Shown: positions 9,991 to 20,078 of the stretch, piece after piece
Layout: each line of letters opens with the position of its first letter
How positions within the stretch are numbered: the first letter of the stretch is position 1
From: Reticulitermes lucifugus
Lineage: Eukaryota; Arthropoda; Insecta; Blattodea; Rhinotermitidae
Reading direction: 5' to 3'
Assembly (NCBI GenBank): GCA_026260175.1
Contig: JAKCWW010001125.1
Location: 4,198 to 25,780, forward strand
DNA: 21,583 bases
Position numbers and translations under genes: made by a program
The notes under the pieces: generated by a model
Told to the model about the DNA's origin: nothing
Seen by the model: only the letters and a program-made list of their open reading frames with translations
The model's database searches: none

Positions 9991-12900
9991 TTCCTCGCTA
10001 ACGGAAAACTTCAAATGTCGGCAGTTTTCGGTTTCTATATCACCTTTTCAAATATGTTTTTTTTTGTTTTATGTATCAGCAGTTTTTAATTAGTGTACAC
10101 CCAGAAAATTTCTGTGACTTCTGTAAAAAAGACACATTCTTATTCTTGAGCAAATCTCTAACAAAAACAAGCTGTTTTGTAGCTTCGAGGTTACTTTTGT
10201 GTGGCAGCTGTCTATAGCCCTTTTCATCAGCTTCCTCTTATTTTATGTGTACTGATATCACGTAAGGAGAAATCACTTTCTGTGCAGTCCATAAAGGCAA
10301 ATGGGAAAACAGACTTCTAATTCTACTCATAATTAACCTCAGCACTAGATGGAGGTGAATAGTCAGATTTGCACCCCTCCGTTTTGTTCTTGTGCAAGAG
10401 CCTAAGTTGCCCACTGAATAGGGCGCTGACGGTGCCCCAGAGTCGGTTTGGCTGCTTTGGAGAACAGTGAACTACGATTCCTACGACGTCCATTCTATAA
10501 CCTTGACAATATATTGGCTATGCTATCCTTTTATTTTGTATATTATATGTTTAGGGAAGGAACAAATAATTTACTTAAGTTTTGAGGTTATCAACACCAG
10601 CAGCTTTTCCCCTAACCCCCAGTTTTCTATAAGACTCGTGGTCATACACAACATGGTGATTTTAAGGAAGGTAACCCACACTGTTGGCTAGGGTGCGCTA
10701 TGCGACGTGATTTGGAAGTGAATGAATTCTAGTGTATGTGTACCAGCCGTCTGTCCGCGTACAGAAGCTCAGATATCAACGTATTCTCTTGAACAGACTT
10801 CAAGTTTACAACAATTAAATTGCATCAAACAGTTCTTAATTCACGTCTTACCAAAAAGTTCCTTTGAGTTACTGTGACACAACTGAAGGTATCTGGCGGT
10901 GATGCTAAGCACTACATCTCTCATATCATCTGCGCATACCTGCACAGTGTGCCTGTCTCTTACACTCGCCTTCCCTTGCGTATTTTGGTTTGGTTATTTT
11001 CGAAACATGAGATTCCAGTGGTAATGATCTAGGCATCTCCGCTTACTTAGAGTAGATGTTTACGTCAAAATGCAGTGTTCATATTCCTCGGAGCCATTGT
11101 CACTATAGTCTGTGTCTCACTTTCACTATCTTTGTTTTGTTCCCTGAAGACCCAAAAGAGTGCAGCACAGTCCTTTCTACTGAAGACATAAAACATTCTT
11201 CTGTCGTTCTTTTACTTCTTTTTCTCTTTTACTCTTAAGGAAAAGTGAGTGGTGATGAAGAAGAAGGGGTGTTAAAAAGGAAGGAGACACACAATTTACT
11301 AACTTGCGAATAACCCAGTATTCTTACTTACTTGCCAGTAGCTATGTGTTCTAACCTAATTAGGCTAAACAAGTTTAGAGAAAAGTTCTCAGTGAGAAGT
11401 GTAACAAGAGAAAATGTTGCGACGCTTATTTCCCAAGTGATATGTTGTCTCTACCGCCGCCACCACCACCTTCAACCCTCACACACCTTGCCCTGATCAT
11501 TATAGTTGCGGCTACTACCGGAGAATGGAGAAAAATAATTGCTTACAAAATAGAAATTGCAACAATAAATTTGTGAGTCAGAGTTTAGTGACATTTCTAA
11601 TAAGAATTCTTTTTAAGCTATAAATATAGCTAATAATGAGATATTAATGGCTAACACATGTGTCAAGAGTCGACACTTTTGCTCTTCTTTCTGTTTCGGT
11701 ACACTACCAGGTACCTGCATGTTCTGAATTCAGAATATTGAGTAGTCCAAACCCCCAGGTTTAGACAAACGCAACTGCCTTTACGTCGCGCTTAAATGTT
11801 TTACGACACGTGCATTAACACTGAATTTGATACGTAATTAGCCATTTCTCCTGTTTAAATATTCTGGCAAAACTTTCTTCCTTTGTCACATTCTTTAAAG
11901 CTTCAAGGAAGAAATTTCAAGAAAGGTCTAGTGTTCTTTTACAATTTTGAAAGTTTTTCGTGAAACACATCTACACATAAGGACCGTTCACCTTACGACC
12001 TTTAAAGCTTACAAATTTTAAACATAAGAGGAGCCAAAAGTGTATTTAAAATCCAGTTTTAAAACTTCCAAAAAATTTGAACGTGCTTTTGAAAACCATT
12101 TCACGAATTTCAAGAAGAAAAGTAAGAGAAATCAAAATACCATTTTGTTTCGTTGAAACATTATTCCCTAACTGTGCAACTGTCCCTCTTTCGCAGTTGG
12201 CCTTTCTTATTTAATTACAAATATGTTAGTCTTACGTGGCTCAAGTTTCTTTACAATTTTCAGATAGGTCAAACTTAATAGAATACTGCAGCCATTCGCA
12301 GCAATTTAATGAATATTTACACATTATTTTTGGGCGATAGCATCACGTAGAAGTCAGTAACATGCAAGATTAGAATTGATAATATTAAAGTGGTATCGTC
12401 ACAAAATAAAATTGTTTTATATTTTCTTTTAATAATCATTATCGCGGTGAACGGGATGCCACAATTTTAGGCGCGTTCTTATAGTTCCAATTAGCTCCGT
12501 CGCGTCCTTCCATTTCTATATCTGTCCGTCTGTTCCTCTGTCTATCTGTCCGCATGTACTTGTGTACCGCATAAAACGCAGCCCAATGCTGTAAACCATT
12601 CACTTTATTTATATTGTTATTTCTTCAGAAATACTAAGAATGATGAAAATGTGTAATTACAACAGATGCTGAAAATATACCCCACCGTACTGAAGACAAG
12701 AAGGCCAACAACTTCTTATATGCTTGTTTCAGTATTTATACGTGTCTGGTCTTTGGGCTACGTCTTATACGGTACACCCTGTATAAGCGTTGCTCCCACT
12801 GGACGGATTTCCGTGAAATTTGATACTGGGGAGTTTTATGAAAATCTGTCTAGAAATTACCAACTTCTTAAAATCGGGGAAAGGTATCGGTCACTTTACG

Positions 12901-13111
12901 TGAAGACCTAAGTATGTTTTATTGTTGCTGAAGACACTAAATCGCCATAAAACCGCTCTTTTCCATTGAAGTGATAGCCGGGAGGTATAAACATTAAGCG
13001 AACACATTGCAATGTTACGTTATACGTGTATTGCCTGGCTTCTTATAATTCCCACTTCTTTCTATTTTGAGCCATATTTGTCAGTGTTCTATGCCGTGCC
13101 GCTATAACCGC
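9991..13111. other. Long stretch without a supported gene
   Basis: This is about 3.1 kb of AT-rich DNA. Frames at 10467-10691, 11056-11238 and 12666-12911 are 60-81 codons and not recognised. A short GCC/ACC-rich patch occurs at 11452-11470 and a TCTG-rich patch at about 12515-12555. The segment 12755-12860 contains GGTACACCCTGTATA and ACGGATTTCCGTGAAATTTG. This style of sequence recurs in insect interspersed repeats I have seen, but I cannot name a family. Confidence 0.4.
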
Positions 13112-13196
13112 AACCGCACCTTTACCACAACCGCACCTTTACCACAACTGCACCTTTACCACAACCGCACCTTTACCACAACCGCACCTTTACCAC
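13112..13196. repeat. 17-bp minisatellite, five copies
   Basis: The unit AACCGCACCTTTACCAC starts at 13112, 13129, 13146, 13163 and 13180. The third copy has one C-to-T change. A partial sixth unit (AACCG) starts at 13197. The period is not a multiple of three, so the same DNA reads in alternating frames within the 62-codon frame that spans it, and it is not a protein repeat. Confidence 0.95.
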
Positions 13197-14005
13197 AACC
13201 GTCTCTTGAGCCGATAGACCGTCTACGATCGACGCAAGAGGAAAAGTGTTATTAATGGAAAGTAGTTTCAGCTATTTATTTTGTCAAACTAATATTTGCT
13301 GAGGGACGTTGCGAGGCTTGTGCTCTGTAACGACTGAAATGTCTGTGGTGGTATTATTATTACTGTTACAGTGATATGTGTGAGCACTTTGTGGACGCCT
13401 GTTTTGTTAATTAATGGCAGGAGGGGACGAGTGGCCCGACTGTTGCCTTGATTGCTATTTCGATAATTACCAGAAGTTCTTCGTACTGTTTTACTGTCTT
13501 CAATTTTACTTTCTTATTTTTATTATGAATATATTTTATTTTTGTTATTTGTACTTACATATGATTCTGTGGTTTCCTCTCTCTCTCTCTCTCTCTCCCC
13601 CTCTCTACGAACTTTTAGCTCCGCATAGTCGACATCAGTTAACTCGTTGCTGTTCAAACTTTTCTCTCGCTTACCATTGTCACAATACAAAACATGTATG
13701 CCTACCAGTACGTACTGCAAATATCAGTGCCTACTTTCAGGATATTTGTCTTCCGGAATGCTTCGCTGGTTAATACAGGTGTCTGTTGTTCTACATTATT
13801 TCAACCGTACTTCAATTACTAGTTAGACGTTTCGTACGTTTGCTATATAGAGTGTCTTTCTTACAGGTAGGAAGTGGGGGAGCTTATGTTCATTATTTTC
13901 TTTTCACTGCTGACTTTTGTTAGCGACATTTCTGTCATTCTTGTCGTGTTTGTGTACGTACGACTGCCATAGGCTGCATGCTTTAGGGAGCAACGCGTTG
14001 AAGGG
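13197..14005. other. No supported gene; contains a CT microsatellite
   Basis: A run of about ten CT dinucleotides lies at 13577-13597 and continues as CCCCCTCTCT. The 119-codon frame at 13414-13773 spans this microsatellite and is rich in F, Y, L and C, as expected from pyrimidine-rich DNA. No domain is visible and no splice context supports it. Confidence 0.55.
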
Positions 14006-14011
14006 GTGGGG

Positions 14012-14340
14012 GGGGACTGGAGGAAACCGCGTAATGAGGAGGCTCATAATTGGCACTCTTCATCAGATATCATTAATGTAGCCGGGACATGTGGCAGGAG
14101 CTGGAAGCAGAGAAATGCGTGCGTATTTCTGTGGGAAAATATACAGGGAAGAGTTCACCTGGAAGACGTAGGCATAACTGGATGGAATATAATAAAATTG
14201 GTCATAAGGAAGAAGGGCGTTATGGTGTGGATTAGATTTATCTGGACCATGATAGTCACCAGTGGGTGGGTGACCAGTTTCTATTTAACACTGTAATGAA
14301 CCTTCGGATTCAGTATAATTCGGGAATTTCCTTCTCGAGG
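14012..14340 (+). mobile_element. LINE tail (C-terminal end of reverse transcriptase ORF), decayed
   Basis: Fragments of a widespread insect non-LTR retrotransposon C-terminus can be followed through several frames. They are GDWRKPRNEEAHN then WHSSSDI (about 14015-14070), AGHVAGAG near 14084 and a WENIQGR stretch near 14140. An IYLDHDSHQW segment at about 14236 continues into FNTVMNLRIQYNSG up to about 14325. The usual form in intact elements is close to WRKLxNEELxxLYSS, AGHVARMGEE, GKPEGKRPLGRP and NTVMNLR. At least two frameshifts and several stops are present. Only the region after the reverse transcriptase domain is left, typical of a 5'-truncated LINE insertion. I assign it only broadly (RTE/jockey-like). 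Confidence 0.78.
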
Positions 14341-15290
14341 TCCTACATTCTTAAAACGGAAGCTGGTCCATAGAATTTGTCTGTCAGCGTAGCAATTGAA
14401 TTTGTGTTACTTTCGGTAATAACCTACAAATATTTAATCTTCCGAATTGCATCTCCAGCACAAAGATCAGTTGGTTGATGCTCCGCAGGCAAGGTAATAT
14501 TATGGCAATACACTCTGCATGTGAAATGGGGAAATAGTAATGTTGGTCGTGGCATATCTGTGTTTAAAATGCTAAGCTTACCTTAGGCAGGCTTGAAAGG
14601 TCGCGAAGCAAAATGGATTAGAACTGAAATTCCTGGTATGTGTAAAGTATTCAGCAAAAAAAATCCCCGTTTTCTCTTCTTAAAATCTTGGTAGTTGTCA
14701 AGCTGATCAAAGAAATCTCCACGTATGATGAACCCAGTCGTGTTTCTATTACAACTTCGGAAAAGCCCGAATTTGGGCCCTAACATGAAATGCATTGATT
14801 CAGTCTGCGCCGTGAAACCGTATTTCTCCAATATGCATTTTCATTATAATTCAGAAATGTACGCCTAATTCTCCCAAGCGATGTCTTGTCTTGAGCTTAT
14901 CGAACATAACAGTTTCATTGTCATGCATACAGATATTGAAAAGCTATAGATAAGGCAGGAAAATAAATCTGAGTAATAAATTAGGTACAGAATAAAAGGT
15001 TGATTATACAAATGTTGTCATCTGAAGAGGCAGTCTGTGAAGAGTATAATGAACAGAGATGACAGGCAGTTTCGTATTTCACTAGTGTTCCGAACAAAGC
15101 GCTCCCAGTCAGTACCAAATATGAATAATTTGCAGTTTGCGATGTAGCGAAGGATATTGTGTCAGCTTACTCTCTTAATGGAAGTCTGCGTTAAGATGCC
15201 AGGGAAAGTGTCAGGCGGCGGGATCCTGAAATTGAGAGTTAACTGTGTAACCGCAGCCACGTGCAAGACTTCGGCCTGACGGTTCGTGAT
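14341..15290. other. No supported feature
   Basis: This follows the LINE tail and is AT-rich. It may include the LINE 3' untranslated end, whose limit I cannot place. The minus-strand frame at 14583-14831 is not recognised. Confidence 0.4.
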
Positions 15291-15320
15291 GCAGAGTGAC
15301 TGACCCTGCAGTCACTCTGC
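15291..15320. repeat. Perfect 12-bp stem hairpin
   Basis: GCAGAGTGACTG (15291-15302) and CAGTCACTCTGC (15309-15320) are exact reverse complements with a six-base loop, ACCCTG. No poly-T follows, and there is no adjacent gene for it to terminate. Function unknown. Confidence 0.85.
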
Positions 15321-15586
15321 AAAACTGCAGTCCCCAGCGTGGTGTTATGCTGAAAACAGCGACTACTTAATGGCCGTTGTTTCGGTTTAGACAGCGGATA
15401 GATGTCAGCAGGAACTGCCACTTTTCGTTTCCTTAATGAATTTTTAATTAAATTGAGAGTGAATTTAAACATCAGATTTATTTTCACTTAAAAGTACGAA
15501 GACTTTCATTGATTAATTAGAAAGAAGCCACACAGATTATCTTCTCAAATGTACAAAAGTCACTCAAGGTACAGTTTTCCGAATAA
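15321..15586. other. No supported feature
   Basis: This is AT-rich sequence between the hairpin and the second SINE family 1 copy. Confidence 0.4.
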
Positions 15587-15868
15587 TTTTTTTTGTGGTG
15601 AAGGGCCCCGCAGCAGATGCTACGGACGCACCGCAGCCTTGTGGCTTATTGTGCAACCATGTGATGAAGATGATTAGTTTTTCTCGTTTTTCCAAGCAAT
15701 GGAGCATCGGTAGAATGAAATTGACAGGGAGAAACCGAAGTACTCGGGGAAAAACACCTCCCAGTGCAACTTTGTCCAACACAAATCTCACATGGACTGA
15801 CCCGGGATCGAACCCGGGCCTCCGCGGTGAGAGGCCGGCGACTAACCGCCTGAGGCATGGCACGGCCA
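15587..15868 (-). mobile_element. tRNA-derived SINE, family 1, minus-strand copy
   Basis: Read on the minus strand, it begins GGCCGTGCCATGCC. The A box region is TGCCTCAGGCGG (complement of 15846-15857), where one base differs from the copy at 1064. The B box is GGGTTCGATCCC (complement of 15804-15815). The body and 3' domain (AAGGCTGCGGTGCGTCCG, GTAGCATCTGCTGCGGGGCC) align along the whole length with 1064-1344, and it ends in an A-rich tail at 15587-15597. Flanks GTACAGTTTTC (left) and GTAACTGTTTC (right) are similar but need a gap, so I do not call them a target-site duplication. Confidence 0.92.
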
Positions 15869-16378
15869 CGTAACTGTTTCTTGCTTTTCATACATTACAC
15901 CTGTATAAGAGTTGAAATTGAACACTGTTATAATACATAAATTTGTAAAGTAAAATCCCTGTAAAATAGCAAAGGAAGCTGGAAATAATCTTCTACAGTG
16001 AATTACTGTATTTGTGTGAAACGTATTGCAGTAAACCTCGCTTAGATTAAACGATAAAGGCGGAGATTATTTTACGTTTGGTGGTATTTTCAGAAGATAG
16101 GTGATTATTTTTGGGTGTAAAAGAAAACCCTGTCGGCTGCGCGAAATGAACAAATTTTATCTTTGCAAATAATTCAAATTTGAAATTATATGTGAGTGTT
16201 TTGCTACTGTTCTTGATTATAAATCCGAACACACATTGCAAAGTTTTATAAATTAAATATTACGCGTTTGGTATGCTAAGGAATTTTGACTTACATCTTA
16301 CAACTTTCAGGTGTCGGAAATTGATACTAGAGGAATATTTTTGCTAACACACGCACTACGTGTGCTTGTGATACATTT
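15869..16378. other. No supported feature
   Basis: This is AT-rich. The minus-strand frame at 16047-16241 shows no recognisable domain. Confidence 0.4.
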
Positions 16379-16446
16379 ATACTTAATACACTTGTATACT
16401 TAATACATCTGTATACTTAATAAACATGTATACTTAATAAACATGC
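16379..16446. repeat. 17-bp minisatellite, four copies
   Basis: Units start at 16379, 16396, 16413 and 16430, each beginning ATACTTAATA. Unit ends are CACTTGT, CATCTGT, AACATGT and AACATGC, so units 1-2 and 3-4 form two subtypes. The sequence is unrelated to the 17-bp array at 13112 although the period is the same. Confidence 0.93.
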
Positions 16447-16475
16447 TGCCGTTTATACTGTTGTTTGCGTGCAAA

Positions 16476-16545
16476 TATTTATTTATGGCTTTTAACGACG
16501 CTGTCAGTAGCTCGGGCAGTATGGCGTCGAACGGTAGTAAGAGGT
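16476..16545. repeat. Possible interspersed-repeat fragment with CGACGC/GCGTCG inverted pair
   Basis: TTATGGCTTTTAACGACGC is followed about 30 bases later by GCGTCGAACGG. A TTTAACGACGCT ... GCGTCG arrangement is familiar to me from abundant insect repeats, but the match is confined to these two short blocks. Confidence 0.25.
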
Positions 16546-17595
16546 CGAGGCCCAGTTTGGTATTTCCTTATGTTCGCAGATGCACTAAGAAACCCCACGA
16601 CGACCCTCACTTACACTAATCTATATTCCTGCAGATATTCGAACTGGCGATCTCTGGGATACAAATCCAGCATTGTCATTAGAGTTAACTTCCTGGATTG
16701 AAAAACTGTTCTTATAATTTCTATTATTTGCAGATTTACCATTTTAACTACTTTTCCCACAACGTGCTTATGAAACCAGGTCTTTCTCTCTAAACGTTTT
16801 ACTTTTTCTCGTATCATTTATGTTGAATGAAAATTATGGAAACGTTAAATGAGTCTCAGTGGCATTCTAAGATGTGTGAATGGTTTCAGGGACTTACAGT
16901 ATTCTGGATATAGACTTATGGTTTTTTGTAGTGTATGTAGTTTGAAGTCTTGATTACGTTTCTGTAGCACTAAACCATAGTTGAGAGTCTGACGAATGGG
17001 TACTTGTGAATTACAAGTGCAGTGTTAATGCACATTTATACTCATGAACAGAAAAGCAGTGGTTAAGAAAATTCTGACCGCTAAAGGAAACTTTCCTACA
17101 AGACGAAAAGAGAAAATCTAATATTGCATGATCTTTAGGCTTAATCTATTCTTACTTGATACTAATTCTGACGTCATTAGAAGTGTTCTAATTCAATTAC
17201 GTGTAAAGTTTCACATTCAGCAGGCCTGGATAAGCATCGTACGTCGGGAACTATAATGCGACCGCTTAAGGGAAGATTGGCTTAAGTTAAGTTCTGCTAC
17301 ACTTTGAGCAAAGTTCAGTAACTTAGCAGGTGTAATATGCCGAGACTGGCGGTTGGTGTGAGTAATTGGTATTGTGATGGCTTGAATAGACTGACGAGGA
17401 ATTTGGGTAAAGTCAAATTTCTTGTTTATGCCTCTAATAGGCATTTCATGAGGATTTGAGTTATTACATTACCGTTTTATAAAGCATAACAACATGACAT
17501 GTACACAATAACAACTTTATTAAGAATTAATATATCTGATGTGTTAGACACGTCATGTCCCTTTCAATCTTACGAATATGATGTGATATATATAT
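16546..17595. other. No supported feature
   Basis: This is AT-rich. Frames at 16465-16701, 16611-16817 (minus) and 17217-17444 (minus) have no recognisable domain. Confidence 0.4.
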
Positions 17596-17815
17596 ATGCC
17601 CTCAACAGAATTCGAACCAAAGGCCCCAGCAGTAAAGCAGCTTCAGACGTACAGCTTAGACCGCACGACCGCCGGTTCAGCATACAGATTACTAGCTACT
17701 AATTAGACTCAAAAGTACCTATTTACGCGGGTTGTAACTTGTAAGTTGTTAAACTTAATATTGATTTACTTCAGATATGAATGAATAGGCTATGTATATA
17801 TCCTATTGAGGGCAT
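17596..17815. repeat. Segment bounded by 13-bp inverted repeats, holding a tRNA-like block
   Basis: ATGCCCTCAACAG at 17596-17608 and CTATTGAGGGCAT at 17803-17815 are inverted copies matching at 12 of 13 positions. The enclosed interval contains the tRNA-like block described separately. The left repeat is preceded by an AT run at 17586-17597. No flanking direct duplication was found, so a miniature inverted-repeat transposon is only one reading. Confidence 0.4.
17600..17680 (-). mobile_element. tRNA-Leu-like SINE head fragment
   Basis: On the minus strand GTCGTGCGGTCTAAGC resembles the D-arm and A-box region of a tRNA-Leu (GGCCGAGCGGTCTAAGG). GGTTCGAATTC (complement of 17608-17618) fits a B box. 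The spacing is long enough for the extra variable arm of a class II tRNA. The acceptor stem is not formed and the T-arm is imperfect, so it is not a functional tRNA gene. A tRNA-derived SINE head or an old tRNA pseudogene would both fit. Confidence 0.6.
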
Positions 17816-18451
17816 TACTGTACTTCTGTTGTGTTTGTTGTGTGTTGCGTATTTATTGGCCCCTACGACAAGCTGATCACTCGCTCAGAGGACCCCTGCC
17901 GAGGGTGTGTGTCTAATTTTGTGATCTAGAAACCTCTGGAATGAGGCGACCTTGACCCGAATTAGGCTGCTGCGTAACAGAAAAAAAATCTGTGTGTATA
18001 GACATCAGAATCTCAGGAAAATAGGTGCTGGAAAACTGGAACCAGGTACTGTGTCTCTGGTGTTAATTTATTGCAGACACAAGTCCGTTTATTCCAACTT
18101 CCATCCTTGCATCCTGCTGGATTCTTGTTCCAGGCATGGGCGTTAAATGGCCGTTAATTAGAAGATAATAAAGAAGTCTCTTTTGTGGAAAAAATAGTTA
18201 GAAACGTAAATTAACTTATTAATTTTTGTACTAAAATAAATACAATTAGTTCATATCGAAAAAGCTCAAAACAAAACCTTAATAAGATCTACAATTTATC
18301 TTCCATTTACCTGCAGTCAGCCGGTTCTGAGGTAATTTTATCTCAGTAACTATGAATATATTGGAGTATCGTGAAAAATTATGGATTCTGACGATGCTAA
18401 CCGTCAGTGAAATTTTCGACATTACCCACTGCCTCAAAGTAGAAAACCCAC
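17816..18451. other. No supported feature
   Basis: This is AT-rich. The frame at 17952-18146 is not recognised. Confidence 0.4.
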
Positions 18452-18483
18452 GTTTCGGTTGTAGGATCTCCTTCCATCTTCAG
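18452..18483 (-). other. Hammerhead-core-like motif, third occurrence
   Basis: On the minus strand the sequence reads CTGAAGA (complement of 18477-18483), then TGG ... CC, then GAAAC (complement of 18452-18456). This has the same order and spacing class as the motifs in the palindrome arms at 19249-19293 and 20079-20123. The intervening stem is irregular and the GTGGG after GAAAC has no clear pairing partner. The surrounding sequence does not align with the palindrome arms. It may mark a remnant of a related element. Confidence 0.4.
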
Positions 18484-19183
18484 GTGCAAAGGGGCACGCA
18501 GGGACTGGGATTAGCTCTTTATAGTGTGACCACCACAGCAAGTTGCTCCGCCTCACTTCCACTTGTAGATGGAAGCAGGCCCAGCCTCATAAACCTGGTG
18601 AGTATTTGGTGCCGACGAAGAAATATTTGGACGGAAAATAAAGGAAAGACAGTTTTCGCTAATTATTCCGTGTTTCTCATTTCGTTTAAAGGACGCATAA
18701 TTATGACTATCAAAAATAATAAAATAAAATAAAATGCAATCTCTGGAGTTGATCTTTCTCGAATTCATCTCCATTTCTTTTTATTCTTTATGTGATTCCA
18801 GTTTACTGTGAACGAAGTAGGGAGGAAGAGGCGAGAAATGAAAAGAAACGGTGAATACAAGATACAAATTGCTATCACTCTGTAGCAGAGGAAAGGAGAA
18901 AAAAGTTGTTTCGAGCATTTTCCACACTTTTTTTTACTCACATCCTTTTTTCATGTTAACACCATCTGCTTTTGACAAGCTGCAGTTCGAGCCAGCAGAA
19001 GATGCAAGCTCGATTAATAAGCCATAGCAGGCTGGCCTTTCAGCCATTTCAGCAACATTTTTGACACGTCACAGACTTCAATGTCCATCCGTTCAGTCCG
19101 TATTCCTGCCTTGTATGGTATTGTAATTACACTATTTACATTCTACGCGAGGTCCGAACAACAGTCTACTTCCAGTAAAATAT
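18484..19183. other. No supported gene
   Basis: The 126-codon frame at 18352-18732 overlaps the left part. It has no recognised domain and crosses the hammerhead-like motif and an ATAAA-rich run at 18713-18734. A good splice-donor match (CTGGTGAGTATT near 18596) stands alone without a supporting exon. Confidence 0.4.
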
Positions 19184-19248
19184 ATGGATCAATGTATTCA
19201 ATTTATTATACCAACTAATTGCACATTATTAGTTACGTATGAGTGTCA

Positions 19249-19293
19249 AACACGTAGCTGCGACGTGTTTCGGTACAAACGTACCATCTTGAG
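19249..19293 (-). other. Hammerhead-core-like motif in left arm
   Basis: On the minus strand: CTCAAGA (complement of 19287-19293, one base off the CTGANGA core), then T. A 5-bp hairpin GGTAC/GTACC with four-base loop follows (19272-19285), then GAAAC. Last comes a 7-bp hairpin AACACGT/ACGTGTT with seven-base loop (19249-19269). Order and pairing resemble helices II and III of a hammerhead ribozyme. Helix I cannot be formed from the flanks, and there is an unpaired T before helix II. Catalytic activity is therefore doubtful for this copy. Confidence 0.45.
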
Positions 19294-19312
19294 GCAGCGC
19301 AATATGCCATGT

Positions 19313-19600
19313 TTAAAATCAACTGCCAGTGACAAGCTGTTATTTACACGGTTCCACAGTCTGCAGTAGGCTGCGTTGTTGATGTCATTTGTGTATAAAA
19401 GTACAACTTGTACTGTTTTTATAATCTTATGGTCAAAATATGATTAAAATATTTATTTAAAACCAACTGCCAGTGACAAGCCACTATTTACACGGTTCCA
19501 CAGTCTGCAGTAGGCTGCGTTGTCGGTGTCATTTATATCTCAAATGTACAACTTGTACTGTTTTTATACTCTTATGGCTAAGATATGATTGAAACATTTC
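19313..19600. repeat. 144-bp tandem duplication inside the left palindrome arm
   Basis: Two copies begin TTAAAAYCAACTGCCAGTG at 19313 and 19457. They share CACGGTTCCACAGTCTGCAG and GTACAACTTGTACTGTTTTT. The right arm has only one copy. In its middle the right-arm copy agrees with the first left copy (TATACACAAATGACATC, read on its own plus strand) rather than the second. Confidence 0.92.
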
Positions 19601-19739
19601 TTACATGATAAATATTATTTATACAGATTAACATTATTGTTGCGGCTGGTAGTGGAACCTTCCAGTTTGTGGCATTATATGTTCTGGTTTTTAGTGCGTA
19701 TCTCATTCCAAGTTGGATCGGGTCAGTGTGTTTGTGCTG

Positions 19740-19777
19740 TGTTGTGTATCGCAGCCAGCAACATACTGTAGCAGTAT
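19740..19777. other. Spacer at the centre of the palindrome
   Basis: These 38 bases separate the two arms. They end with ATACTG TAG CAGTAT (19763-19777), itself a 6-bp stem hairpin. Confidence 0.75.
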
Positions 19778-20078
19778 CAGCATAAACACACTGACCCGAT
19801 CCACCTTGGACTGAGATACGCACTAAAAACCGGAACATATAATGACACAAACTAGAAGTTTCCACTACCAGCCGCAACAATAATTTTAATCTGTATAAAT
19901 AATATTTATTATGCAAGAAATATTCCAATCATATTTTAACCATAAGATTTTAAAAACAGTACAAGTTGTACTTTTATACACAAATGACATCAACAACGCA
20001 GCCTACTGCAGACTGTGGAACCTTGTAAATAACAGCTTGTCACTGGCAGTTGGTTTTAAACCTGGCATATTGCGCTCC

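Larger units (their letters stand above)
19184..19739. repeat. Left arm of a large inverted repeat (fold-back element)
   Basis: This arm is the reverse complement of 19778-20488 once later insertions are removed. Matching landmarks, outer to inner, are CAATTTATTATACCAAC, ACATTATTAGT, the hairpin AACACGT...ACGTGTT, CACAGTCTGCAGTAGGCTGC, TTGTTGCGGCTGGTAGTGG and GGATCGGGTCAGTGTGTTT. Its length is 556 bp, of which 144 bp is a tandem duplication (19313-19456 against 19457-19600), leaving about 412 bp. The right arm without its SINE insertion is about 410 bp. No flanking target-site duplication or transposase was found. Confidence 0.93.

Noticed and set aside
12666..12911. 81-codon frame containing GRISVKFDTGEFYENL as a gene
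   Set aside because: The DNA resembles non-coding insect repeat sequence (ACGGATTTCCGTGAAATTTG). No start context or homologous domain was recognised.
13414..13773. 119-codon frame as a membrane protein gene
   Set aside because: It is driven by pyrimidine-rich DNA including a CT microsatellite. It has no domain, no splice context and no conserved motif.
18352..18732. 126-codon frame with a splice-donor-like CTGGTGAGTATT
   Set aside because: It is the longest frame in the window but has no recognised domain. It crosses a repeat motif and an ATAAA run, and a single donor match is expected by chance in 21 kb.
19578..19928. 116-codon minus-strand frame and matching plus-strand frame across the palindrome, both reading LHxKYYLYRL-like protein
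   Set aside because: Both frames are the same arm sequence read in opposite directions. Differences between the arms are mostly replacement changes, which is not the pattern of a maintained protein.
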